A stretch of 64,000 bases of DNA, taken from Bacillus piscicola (lineage in GTDB: Bacteria > Bacillota > Bacilli > Bacillales > Marinococcaceae). Of the stretch, positions 54,567 through 63,035 are shown piece by piece. The stretch covers positions 1 to 64,000 of the forward strand of contig NZ_JAJJJF010000002.1 of NCBI RefSeq assembly GCF_022458745.1, read 5' to 3'. The notes under the pieces were generated by a model. That model was not told the DNA's origin and searched no databases. It was given only the letters and a program-made list of their open reading frames with translations. Position 1 is the stretch's first letter. Every line of letters starts with the position of its first letter. The translations under genes and the position numbers were made by a program.

Positions 54567-55067
54567 TTAAAGGAGGCGAAACCCTTTTACGCCGGTTATC
54601 GGATTTTCTTTATTACGAGCGTCACCGTAATAGACATGGACAGGACCTGTTTCCCGCAAAGGAGCACCATCTTTTGAGAAGCCGATTACAAAGTTTTTCG
54701 CTTCTTCTAATGCTACTATGTATTCGTCTCCGTTTATTGTCTCTATCGCTACTTTAGAAGCATCTTCATTGGGATCGGCATTTTCTATAAACGAGCCAAA
54801 GGGGATACCAAATGTACCATTGATCAGTGCCTCTTTTTTATTACGCACTTTATTTGTTTGCGACCGCGGAATTTGTGCTCCTTCAATCATTTCTTTATCC
54901 CATTGCTTGGAGATTGATTTAGTATACGCTTCTAAGTCGTCTTGTTTCCTTTTTTCTTCGCCTTCCCAAGTTTTTAGGTCGATTTTACGATCATCAAAAA
55001 TCCATACAGTAGGGTCAATTGTAATTTGATGCTTTGTCTTACCATGAATCAATACGATAAATTCCAA
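54567..55067 (-). CDS. Conserved hypothetical protein
   Basis: A 166-residue soluble protein with TTG start after AAGGAGG. Recognisable stretches are ITIDPTVWIFDDRKIDL near the N-terminus and, at the end, GPVHVYYGDARNKENPI. The last part is faintly like the C-terminal Moco-binding segment of sulfite-oxidase-fold proteins, which I regard as weak. I do not assign a family. It is monocistronic and convergent with ylaK. Confidence 0.6.
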   Translation of the reverse strand: MEFIVLIHGKTKHQITIDPTVWIFDDRKIDLKTWEGEEKRKQDDLEAYTKSISKQWDKEMIEGAQIPRSQTNKVRNKKEALINGTFGIPFGSFIENADPNEDASKVAIETINGDEYIVALEEAKNFVIGFSKDGAPLRETGPVHVYYGDARNKENPITGVKGFRLL

Positions 55068-55270
55068 GAGGGAACCTCCTTCATAATTAGTTCTTCTCTA
55101 TCCTAACATAAAGTGAAATGTCAATCAGTGGGTTATTTTCTCCCCAAATTATAAGGATAACTCAAGTTAAAGCGTTATAATGATGTAAACGACGCACAAA
55201 AGTCGTCTTGCAATTTAGGCAGGTAACGGATAAGATAGAATAAGGGAGTTAATGAGTAGGAGGGATCACC

Positions 55271-55552
55271 TTGAGCGTGAAGGCGATGACCGAGCATAGT
55301 GAAAAAGCATACGCCCTGCTTCAAGCCGATGCGGAAAAGATCCGGAAATTAATTGAAGTGCAAATGGAGAACCTGACAATGCCCCAGTGCCCTCTTTATG
55401 AAGAGGTCTTAGATACACAAATGTTTGGCCTTTCCCGTGAGATTGATTTTGCGGTACGGCTGGAGTTAATTGACGAAGAGACGGGGAAACATATTCTAAG
55501 TGAGCTAGAGCGAAAACTGGCGGCGTTTCATGAAGCGGTTGTCGGTAAATAA
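55271..55552 (+). CDS. ylaN: UPF0358 protein YlaN
   Basis: A 93-residue protein with the conserved UPF0358 blocks [31 protein letters not shown]-like (shown in parts: [25 protein letters not shown]). YlaN is a small protein linked to iron homeostasis and Fur in recent work. The TTG start has a GTAGGAGGGA site. In B. subtilis ftsW follows; here a terminator and then pycA follow. Confidence 0.92.
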   Translation: MSVKAMTEHSEKAYALLQADAEKIRKLIEVQMENLTMPQCPLYEEVLDTQMFGLSREIDFAVRLELIDEETGKHILSELERKLAAFHEAVVGK

Positions 55553-55594
55553 AGGAAAACCAGGCAGAAAGATTGAGCCTGGTTTTCTTTTTTT
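55552..55594 (+). terminator. Terminator after ylaN
   Basis: A 13-14 bp stem (55552-55565 with 55577-55590) with a T tract. Confidence 0.88.
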
Positions 55595-55649
55595 ACTCAA
55601 AAAAAGTAATTTACGGAGCCTAATTCTCGGCAGTGATTTATCAAATATT

Positions 55650-55677
55650 TTGACAGATTTTGAATACGTGTTATGAT
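55650..55677 (+). promoter_or_regulatory. pycA promoter
   Basis: TTGACA at 55650 and TATGAT at 55672 (16 bp spacer) lie 90 bp upstream of the pycA start. Confidence 0.6.
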
Positions 55678-55766
55678 AACTTATATTTAAAATTATCAAT
55701 CAACACGAAACATTCTAAGGATTGAGTGCAAATCAGTGGAGAGAAACGATACCGAGGAGGGACTCT

Positions 55767-58700
55767 ATGAGTGGAGTAAGAAACATAAAAAAAGTTCTAG
55801 TAGCAAACCGAGGAGAAATCGCTATACGTATTTTTCGTGCGTGTACCGAGCTACATATCCGGACGGTGGCAGTTTACTCAAAAGAAGATTCCGGTGCTTA
55901 CCACCGTTACAAGGCAGACGAAGCTTATTTGATCGGAGAAGGTAAAAAGCCGATAGATGCGTATTTAGATATTGAAAGTATTATTGAGACAGCGAAAAGC
56001 AATGAGGTTGACGCTATTCACCCCGGATATGGATTTTTATCAGAAAACCTTGAATTTGCGAAGCGCTGTCAAGAAGAAGGAATCATTTTTATCGGTCCGG
56101 AAACGAAGCATTTAGAAATGTTCGGGGATAAAGTACGTGCACGCGAAACTGCAATTAACGCAGGTATTCCTGTTATTCCGGGAAGCGATGGACCTGTCAC
56201 GAATCTGGATGAAATCAAGCAATTTGCTGATGAGAATGGCTTTCCCTTCATTATAAAAGCGTCTCTTGGTGGAGGGGGACGCGGTATGAGAATTGTCCGC
56301 AGCCCGGAAGCATTGGAAGATGCTTACGATCGTGCACGCTCAGAAGCAAAATCGTCATTTGGCAATGATGAAGTGTATGTCGAAAAGTTTATCGAAAACC
56401 CTAAGCATATTGAAGTTCAAATTCTTGGTGATAAGGATGGAAACATTGTCCACTTGTATGACAGGGACTGTTCTGTTCAGCGCCGTCATCAAAAGGTAGT
56501 GGAAATTGCACCGAGTGTTGCTCTCAGCCTTGAGCTTCGGGAGGAAATCTGCGCGGCGGCGATTAAATTAGCTAAAAACATCGATTATGTAAATGCCGGT
56601 ACGGTTGAATTTCTTGTGAATCCAGATGGGGAATTTTATTTTATTGAAGTGAACCCGCGTATCCAAGTGGAGCACACCATTACAGAAATGGTTACCGGGG
56701 TGGATATTGTTCAAACCCAGCTGTACATTGCAGACGGGAAGCCGCTGCACGGTCCGGAAATTGGAATCCCGGAGCAAGAGAGAATCACGACGAATGGGTT
56801 TGCAATCCAGTCACGAGTGACAACAGAGGATCCCTCAAATAATTTCTTCCCGGATACGGGCAAGATTATGGCTTACCGTTCAAGTGGCGGATTCGGAGTT
56901 CGGTTGGATGCCGGGAACGGCTATCAAGGGGCTGTCATTACTCCTCACTATGATTCTCTCTTAGTGAAAGTCTCGACCTGGTCGTTGACGTTTGAAGGCG
57001 CGGCAGCGAAAATGCTCCGTAACTTACGGGAATTTCGAATTCGCGGGATTAAAACAAACATTGCTTTTTTAGAAAATGTCGTTCAGCATGAAGAGTTCCT
57101 TAACGGAAAATACGATACCTCCTTTATTGATGCAACACCGGAGTTATTCGTCTTTCCGAAGCGTAAAGACCGCGGAACAAAAATGTTAACATTTATCGGA
57201 GAGACGATTATAAATGGCTATCCAGGTTTGGAAAAGGTAAAAAAACCGATCTTCGAACAAGTCGATATTCCAAAAGTGAAATATAGTGATCCGATTCCGT
57301 CCGGAACGAAACAGATACTTGATGAAAGAGGGCCGGACGGTCTGGCAGAGTGGGTAAAAAACCAAAAAGAAGTACTATTAACAGACACAACATTTCGTGA
57401 TGCCCATCAATCTCTTTTAGCTACACGAGTACGTACGCATGATTTGAAGAGGATTGCCGAACCGACCGCCCGCCTCCTGCCAAACTTATTTTCTTCCGAG
57501 ATGTGGGGAGGAGCCACCTTCGATGTGGCGATGCGTTTCTTGCATGAAGATCCGTGGGAACGCTTGATCACGTTACGAGAAAAGATGCCGAACATCTTGC
57601 TGCAAATGCTCTTGCGTGCTTCCAATGCAGTAGGTTATAAAAACTATCCGGATAATGTCATTAAAGAATTTGTTTCGCGTTCCGCAGAAGCAGGAATTGA
57701 TGTCTTTCGGATTTTCGATTCCTTAAATTGGCTGGATGGAATGAAACTCGCGATTAATGAAGTCCGTGAACAAAACAAAGTAGCAGAAGCATCCGTCTGC
57801 TATACCGGAGATATTCTTGATCCGTCGCGTAATAAATATGATTTAGCTTACTATAAGAACTTTGCGAAAGAGCTTGAACGTGCAGGTGCCCATATTCTTG
57901 GGATTAAAGACATGGCCGGCCTTCTAAAACCTGAAGCGGCGTACCAGTTAATTTCGGAGTTAAAAGCGACAGTTGATATTCCGATACACCTACATACGCA
58001 TGATACGAGCGGAAACGGTCTTGTCATGTATACCCGCGCAGTCGAGGCAGGTGTAGACATTGTAGACGTAGCAGTGAGTTCGATGGCCGGCCTTACGTCG
58101 CAGCCGAGCGCCAATAGTCTTTATTACGCACTCAAAGGAACCGACCGTGCGCCAAACGTTGACATTCAAGCGCTTGAGCAGTTTAGCGAGTATTGGGATT
58201 ACACACGCAAATTTTATCAAGGATTTGAAAGCGGGATGAACGCGCCCCATACGGAAGTTTATGAACATGAAATGCCCGGCGGTCAGTACAGCAACCTGCA
58301 GCAACAGGCAAAAGCAGTTGGGCTAAAAGGACGCTGGAACGAAGTGAAGAAGATGTACCGCCGTGTGAATGACATGTTTGGAGACATCGTCAAAGTAACA
58401 CCTTCTTCTAAAGTTGTCGGCGACATGGCTCTGTACATGGTGCAAAATAACTTAACGGAAGATGACATTTATGAGAACGGCGAAAACCTCGATTTCCCTG
58501 ATTCCGTTATTGAATTTTTCCGTGGGGATATCGGCCAGCCTTATCAAGGTTTTCCAAAAGAATTGCAGAGCATTATTTTAAAAGGAAGAGAAGCGATTAC
58601 GACTCGTCCAGGTGAACATATGGAGCCTGTTCGCTTCCAAGAGTTGAAAGAAGAACTATATCACTCTCTGGATCGCCAAGTAACAAGTCATGACTTGATT

Positions 58701-59216
58701 TCATATGCATTATATCCGAAAGTGTACATGGAATTTGAGCGGTTCCGCGAGCAATTCGGTGATGTATCGGTTCTCGATACCCCGACGTTCTTCTACGGTC
58801 TCCGCCTTGGCGAAGAAATTGAAATCGAAATTGAACAGGGAAAAACATTAATTGTTAAGCTAATCTCAATTTCCAAGCCTCAGGATAACGGCAACCGAAT
58901 CGTTTATTTTGAACTTAACGGCCAGTCGCGGGAAGTCATCATTAAAGACCAGAATGTAAAGACAGCTGAAACGAATCGACCGAAAGCGGATAAAACAAAT
59001 GCGAACCATATCGGGGCTTCCATGCCAGGGACGGTTATCAAAAGACTTGCGGAAAAAGGGGAGCGCGTGAAAAAAGGCGATCATCTGATGATTACGGAAG
59101 CGATGAAAATGGAAACAACCGTGCAAGCTCCATTTGATGGAGAGGTGAAGGACATCCATGTTAATGATGGCGACACGATAGAAACAGGTGACCTTCTCAT
59201 TGAGTTGACAAAGTAA
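55767..59216 (+). CDS. pycA: Pyruvate carboxylase
   Basis: A 1149-residue biotin enzyme of full length. Order of domains: biotin carboxylase (about 5-460; KVLVANRGEIAIRIFRACTE region, GGGGRGM ATP loop), carboxyltransferase (about 530-800; DTTFRDAHQSLLATRVR), PC tetramerisation domain, and biotin carrier domain with Lys1114 in AMKMET, 35 residues from the end. It converts pyruvate and bicarbonate to oxaloacetate. The ATG at 55767 follows GAGGAGGG; an upstream frame from 55722 lacks a site. It is a single gene with its own promoter. Confidence 0.97.
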   Translation: MSGVRNIKKVLVANRGEIAIRIFRACTELHIRTVAVYSKEDSGAYHRYKADEAYLIGEGKKPIDAYLDIESIIETAKSNEVDAIHPGYGFLSENLEFAKRCQEEGIIFIGPETKHLEMFGDKVRARETAINAGIPVIPGSDGPVTNLDEIKQFADENGFPFIIKASLGGGGRGMRIVRSPEALEDAYDRARSEAKSSFGNDEVYVEKFIENPKHIEVQILGDKDGNIVHLYDRDCSVQRRHQKVVEIAPSVALSLELREEICAAAIKLAKNIDYVNAGTVEFLVNPDGEFYFIEVNPRIQVEHTITEMVTGVDIVQTQLYIADGKPLHGPEIGIPEQERITTNGFAIQSRVTTEDPSNNFFPDTGKIMAYRSSGGFGVRLDAGNGYQGAVITPHYDSLLVKVSTWSLTFEGAAAKMLRNLREFRIRGIKTNIAFLENVVQHEEFLNGKYDTSFIDATPELFVFPKRKDRGTKMLTFIGETIINGYPGLEKVKKPIFEQVDIPKVKYSDPIPSGTKQILDERGPDGLAEWVKNQKEVLLTDTTFRDAHQSLLATRVRTHDLKRIAEPTARLLPNLFSSEMWGGATFDVAMRFLHEDPWERLITLREKMPNILLQMLLRASNAVGYKNYPDNVIKEFVSRSAEAGIDVFRIFDSLNWLDGMKLAINEVREQNKVAEASVCYTGDILDPSRNKYDLAYYKNFAKELERAGAHILGIKDMAGLLKPEAAYQLISELKATVDIPIHLHTHDTSGNGLVMYTRAVEAGVDIVDVAVSSMAGLTSQPSANSLYYALKGTDRAPNVDIQALEQFSEYWDYTRKFYQGFESGMNAPHTEVYEHEMPGGQYSNLQQQAKAVGLKGRWNEVKKMYRRVNDMFGDIVKVTPSSKVVGDMALYMVQNNLTEDDIYENGENLDFPDSVIEFFRGDIGQPYQGFPKELQSIILKGREAITTRPGEHMEPVRFQELKEELYHSLDRQVTSHDLISYALYPKVYMEFERFREQFGDVSVLDTPTFFYGLRLGEEIEIEIEQGKTLIVKLISISKPQDNGNRIVYFELNGQSREVIIKDQNVKTAETNRPKADKTNANHIGASMPGTVIKRLAEKGERVKKGDHLMITEAMKMETTVQAPFDGEVKDIHVNDGDTIETGDLLIELTK

Positions 59217-59267
59217 ATCAGTCCCTACGTTTTTCCCTTGTTGGAAGGGAACTACAGGGCTTAAACG

Positions 59268-59303
59268 AGACTGTCTTCCACTTCGGAGGGCAGTCTTTGT
59301 CTT
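59268..59303 (+). terminator. Terminator after pycA
   Basis: A 12 bp stem (59268-59279 with 59285-59296, wobbles included) and a T-rich tail. Confidence 0.7.
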
Positions 59304-59479
59304 TTACTTAAGAGAAATTACTTTTCGGATGAATCTCTTCATTTAATTTCACGATACGGGATAAGTTAATTGATTTTTCTGCAAAATGTTCCATAATGTT
59401 GTTAGAAGGAAGGATAACGTTCTCCTTGTTATCTCATATTGTTTAAAGTAACTCTTAAACTAGCAGAGGAGGTTGTGTC

Positions 59480-60265
59480 GTGATGGTTGATCAATCGACA
59501 ATTATACAATTAGCGGAAAAATTACATGATGCTGAAATAACAGGGAACGGGGTGGAGCCATTAACTTCGTCTTACCCTGCATTGACAGCCGAAGAAGCTT
59601 ACTATATTCAATTAGAAAACGTCAAACGAAAAACGGATAGCGGACGACGTATAACAGGGAAAAAAATAGGGTTAACATCTCTTGCTATGCAGGAGCTCTT
59701 AGGTGTGAATGAACCGGATTATGGTCATCTCTTTGATGACATGGCAATTGGTAATCGGGGAGTCGTCCCTGCAGGGAAACTGATCTATCCGCGGATTGAA
59801 GGTGAAATCGCTTTCGTTCTTAATAAGGATATCAAAGGGCCCGGAATCACGACGCATGATATTTTACAAGCAACGGAATACGTCTTGCCGGCGATTGAAA
59901 TTGTCGACAGTCGTGTGAAAGATTGGCAGATAAAATTAGAAGATACGATTGCTGATAATGCTTCTTCCGGCCTGTACGTTCTTGGAGATGAGCCCATCTC
60001 TCCCAAAGGACTTGATCTGTCACAGCTTGGCATGGTCCTTTATAAGAATGGAGAGTTGATAAACACGGGAGCCGGAGCTGCTGCGATGAACCACCCCGCA
60101 CGATGTGTTGCGTGGCTTGCGAACCGTCTCTCTCACTTTGATATCTCTCTAAAGGCAGGGGAAGTCATTTTATCAGGGGCGCTGTCGAAAGCAGTAGACG
60201 GAAAACACGGTGATTTGTTTGAAATTGAGCTGGAGAAATTAGGATCAGTTTCTGTCACACTTTAG
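59480..60265 (+). CDS. 2-Hydroxypenta-2,4-dienoate hydratase (2-keto-4-pentenoate hydratase)
   Basis: A 261-residue MhpD/DmpE/XylJ-type hydratase of the fumarylacetoacetate-hydrolase fold. Landmarks are KKIGLTSLAMQELLGV, IEGEIAFVL and EIVDSRVKDWQIKLEDTIADNASS. It adds water to 2-hydroxypentadienoate to give 4-hydroxy-2-oxovalerate. The GTG at 59480 is 7 bp after AGAGGAGG. It begins a five-gene operon with short gaps. The gene at 62237 is a related decarboxylase. Confidence 0.88.
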   Translation: MMVDQSTIIQLAEKLHDAEITGNGVEPLTSSYPALTAEEAYYIQLENVKRKTDSGRRITGKKIGLTSLAMQELLGVNEPDYGHLFDDMAIGNRGVVPAGKLIYPRIEGEIAFVLNKDIKGPGITTHDILQATEYVLPAIEIVDSRVKDWQIKLEDTIADNASSGLYVLGDEPISPKGLDLSQLGMVLYKNGELINTGAGAAAMNHPARCVAWLANRLSHFDISLKAGEVILSGALSKAVDGKHGDLFEIELEKLGSVSVTL

Positions 60266-60284
60266 AAGAAGGAGGAGCACATTT

Positions 60285-61172
60285 ATGAGTAAACGGCTGC
60301 AAACAGTGATTGTCGGGTCGGGAAATATCGGAACAGATTTAATGTATAAAATACAACAGTCAGAACTTTTGGAACTTGTTGGAATGGTAGGTATTGAACG
60401 GGGCTCAGAAGGGTTAAAACGAGCTGCTGACATGGGTTACCCGGTCTATACAGGTGGAATCGAGGAATTTATTGAAAAAAATAAAGACAAGATGCCGGAT
60501 TTAATGTTTGATGCGACTTCGGCTAAAGCTCATGTGCTAAATGCGGAGAAGCTGGAACCGTATCATACTAAGATGCTTGATTTAACACCAGCTAAAATAG
60601 GTCCAGCTGTCATTCCTCCCGTAAACCTTGACAGACTTACCGATGAAAAAGATCTAAACCTTATTACGTGTGGAGGCCAAGCGACTATCCCGCTTGTCCA
60701 TGCTGTAAATCGGGTGCAGTCTGTTGCATACGCAGAAATTGTTGCCACGATTGCCAGCAAAAGTGCGGGTCCAGGAACACGAGCAAACATTGATGAATTT
60801 ACCGAAACAACTGCATGGGGTATTGAACAAATTGGCGGTGCAGATGCCGGTAAAGCTATCATTATTCTAAATCCTGCCGAACCACCGATTTTGATGAGAG
60901 ACACGGTTTATTGCGAACTTCATGAAGCACCAGTTGATAAGAAGGCTATTACGAATTCAATCCATAACATAGTGGAAGAAGTACAGGAATACGTGCCGGG
61001 ATACCGGCTGCGCTCTGAACCGATTTTCGAGGAAAATAAAATTACGATTTTTATCGGAGTTGAGGGTGCGGGGCATTTTCTCCCGCAATATGCCGGAAAT
61101 CTTGATATTATGACTGCGGCTTCAGTACGGGTTGCTGAACAATTGGCTAAGCAGACGGTTACGGCCGATTAA
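60285..61172 (+). CDS. Acetaldehyde dehydrogenase (acetylating)
   Basis: A 295-residue MhpF/DmpF/BphJ-type enzyme: NAD motif GSGNIG (11-16), catalytic Cys129 in NLITCGGQATIPLVHA, and NIDEFTETT. It turns acetaldehyde, channelled from the aldolase, plus CoA into acetyl-CoA with NADH. It starts 19 bp after the hydratase gene and forms a complex with the next gene's product. Confidence 0.95.
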   Translation: MSKRLQTVIVGSGNIGTDLMYKIQQSELLELVGMVGIERGSEGLKRAADMGYPVYTGGIEEFIEKNKDKMPDLMFDATSAKAHVLNAEKLEPYHTKMLDLTPAKIGPAVIPPVNLDRLTDEKDLNLITCGGQATIPLVHAVNRVQSVAYAEIVATIASKSAGPGTRANIDEFTETTAWGIEQIGGADAGKAIIILNPAEPPILMRDTVYCELHEAPVDKKAITNSIHNIVEEVQEYVPGYRLRSEPIFEENKITIFIGVEGAGHFLPQYAGNLDIMTAASVRVAEQLAKQTVTAD

Positions 61173-61189
61173 AAAAGAAGGGAAGGCGG

Positions 61190-62203
61190 ATGATGAAGAT
61201 GGACAACCGAGATATTTTAATAACAGAAGTAGCACTGCGTGATGGAAGCCATGCAGTCGCCCATCAATTTACAGTCGAACAAGTGGAAGATATTGTTGAG
61301 CAGCTGGATGGTGCAAATGTTCCCTATATAGAAGTTGCACATGGTGACGGATTAGGCGGTTCATCCTTGCAGTATGGACGTTCAAAAGTAGATGAAATGA
61401 AATTAATCGAAGCCGCGGTATCGAAATGTGTACGTTCCAAAATCGCAGTCTTACTGCTGCCGGGTATCGGCACAAAAACCAAACTGCAGGAAGCACGTAA
61501 TATTGGCGCCCACATGGCAAGAATTGCAACGCACGTCACAGAAGCCGATGTATCCGCCCAGCATATTCATTTAGCAAAAGAAATGGGAATGGAGACAGTT
61601 GGATTTCTGATGATGGCCCATATGGTACCAACCGTGAAGTTAGTGGAACAGGCAAAACTAATGGAGAGCTATGGGGCAGATGTTGTATATATTACAGATT
61701 CTGCGGGCGCGCTACTTCCTCATGAAGTAAGAGAACGAGTCCAAGCACTGAAAGAGGAGCTAACTATAGAAGTCGGCTTCCACGCTCATAATAATTTGTC
61801 AGTTGCTATGGGAAATACTCTGGAAGCAATTGATGCGGGTGCGACAAGAATTGATGGAAGTATCCGCTGTCTCGGTGCAGGCGCTGGCAACACGCAGACC
61901 GAAGTTTTGACTGCAGTATGTGACCGTTTAGGAATTAAGACCGGGATTGGTCTGTATAAAATAATGGATGCTGCCGAGTATCATGTTGCACCGCTGCTTC
62001 CTCAGCCGCAAGAAATAACGAAGGACAGTCTCGCAATGGGATACGCCGGCGTGTACTCCAGCTTTCTCCTACATGCCCGCCGCGCTGCTGAAAAATACAA
62101 CTTAGATGCGAGAGATATTCTCACGAAGCTCGGGGAAATGAAAGTCGTCGGCGGTCAGGAAGATATGATTGTCGATATCGCCTACGAAATGTCGAAAAAA
62201 TAG
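61190..62203 (+). CDS. 4-Hydroxy-2-oxovalerate aldolase
   Basis: A 337-residue class II DmpG/MhpE/BphI aldolase of the HMG-CoA-lyase-like TIM barrel. RDGSH (Arg17, Asp18, His21) and the metal motif FHAHNNLSVAMGN are clear, followed by the communication domain at the C-terminus. It cleaves 4-hydroxy-2-oxovalerate to pyruvate and acetaldehyde. The gap to the previous gene is 17 bp. Confidence 0.95.
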   Translation: MMKMDNRDILITEVALRDGSHAVAHQFTVEQVEDIVEQLDGANVPYIEVAHGDGLGGSSLQYGRSKVDEMKLIEAAVSKCVRSKIAVLLLPGIGTKTKLQEARNIGAHMARIATHVTEADVSAQHIHLAKEMGMETVGFLMMAHMVPTVKLVEQAKLMESYGADVVYITDSAGALLPHEVRERVQALKEELTIEVGFHAHNNLSVAMGNTLEAIDAGATRIDGSIRCLGAGAGNTQTEVLTAVCDRLGIKTGIGLYKIMDAAEYHVAPLLPQPQEITKDSLAMGYAGVYSSFLLHARRAAEKYNLDARDILTKLGEMKVVGGQEDMIVDIAYEMSKK

Positions 62204-62236
62204 CACTATTAATAATAGTTGTAGAGGTGAGGGAGA

Positions 62237-63013
62237 ATGTTCGAAGTAGAAAAAATGGTAGAGCAATTGTTGTCAGCGGAAGACAACCATCAGGAACTAA
62301 TCCGATTTACAAAGGATAACCCGGATTTTTCCATTGAACAGGGATATGATCTCCAGAATATGTTGATAAAAAAACGCCTCAGTCAATCGCATCGTATCAT
62401 TGGGATGAAAATGGGGCTGACGAGTCTGGCAAAAATGCAGCAGATGAATGTTAATTCTCCAATATACGGCCATCTATTAGATTATATGCAGCTCGATCCG
62501 GGAGTTCCTCTCATCCATTCAGAATTAATCCACCCGAAAGCAGAGGCGGAGATCGCCTGCGTCTTGAAAAAAGACCTGCAAGGCCCGGATGTTACGGCAG
62601 CTGAAGCCATACGTGCTATCGATTACGTTGTACCGGCCTTTGAGATCATTGACAGCCGATATGAGAATTTTGACTTTAAACTGCCGGACGTCGTAGCAGA
62701 TAATGCTTCCTCCTCACGTTTTGTGTTAGGGACGAAGCCAATAGAGCCTACAGAGATAGACATGCGTCTTGTTGGCATGACATTTTGGATTAACGGAGAA
62801 TTAAAAGCATCCGGGGCCGGTGCAGCTGTGCTCGGTCATCCGGCGAATTCATTAGCAGAGCTTGCGAATATGCTTCATGAGCGAGACCAATATTTGCGAA
62901 AAGGAGATATCATTCTAACTGGAGGATTGACAGCAGCAGTTGCCCTGGAGCCAGGAGATACAGTGGAAGCAAAACTGGGCCAGAACGACAATGTATGTTT
63001 TCAAGTGGTGTAA
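62237..63013 (+). CDS. 2-Oxo-3-hexenedioate (4-oxalocrotonate) decarboxylase
   Basis: A 258-residue DmpH/XylI-type decarboxylase, paralogous to the hydratase at 59480. Distinguishing blocks are KMGLTSLAKMQQMNVNSPIYGHL and DVVADNASSSRFVLG. It is the decarboxylating step of the 4-oxalocrotonate branch and gives the hydratase substrate. The ATG follows GAGGTGAGGGAG. Confidence 0.9.
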   Translation: MFEVEKMVEQLLSAEDNHQELIRFTKDNPDFSIEQGYDLQNMLIKKRLSQSHRIIGMKMGLTSLAKMQQMNVNSPIYGHLLDYMQLDPGVPLIHSELIHPKAEAEIACVLKKDLQGPDVTAAEAIRAIDYVVPAFEIIDSRYENFDFKLPDVVADNASSSRFVLGTKPIEPTEIDMRLVGMTFWINGELKASGAGAAVLGHPANSLAELANMLHERDQYLRKGDIILTGGLTAAVALEPGDTVEAKLGQNDNVCFQVV

Positions 63014-63035
63014 ACAGTAAAGGGGGAGAAAACAA

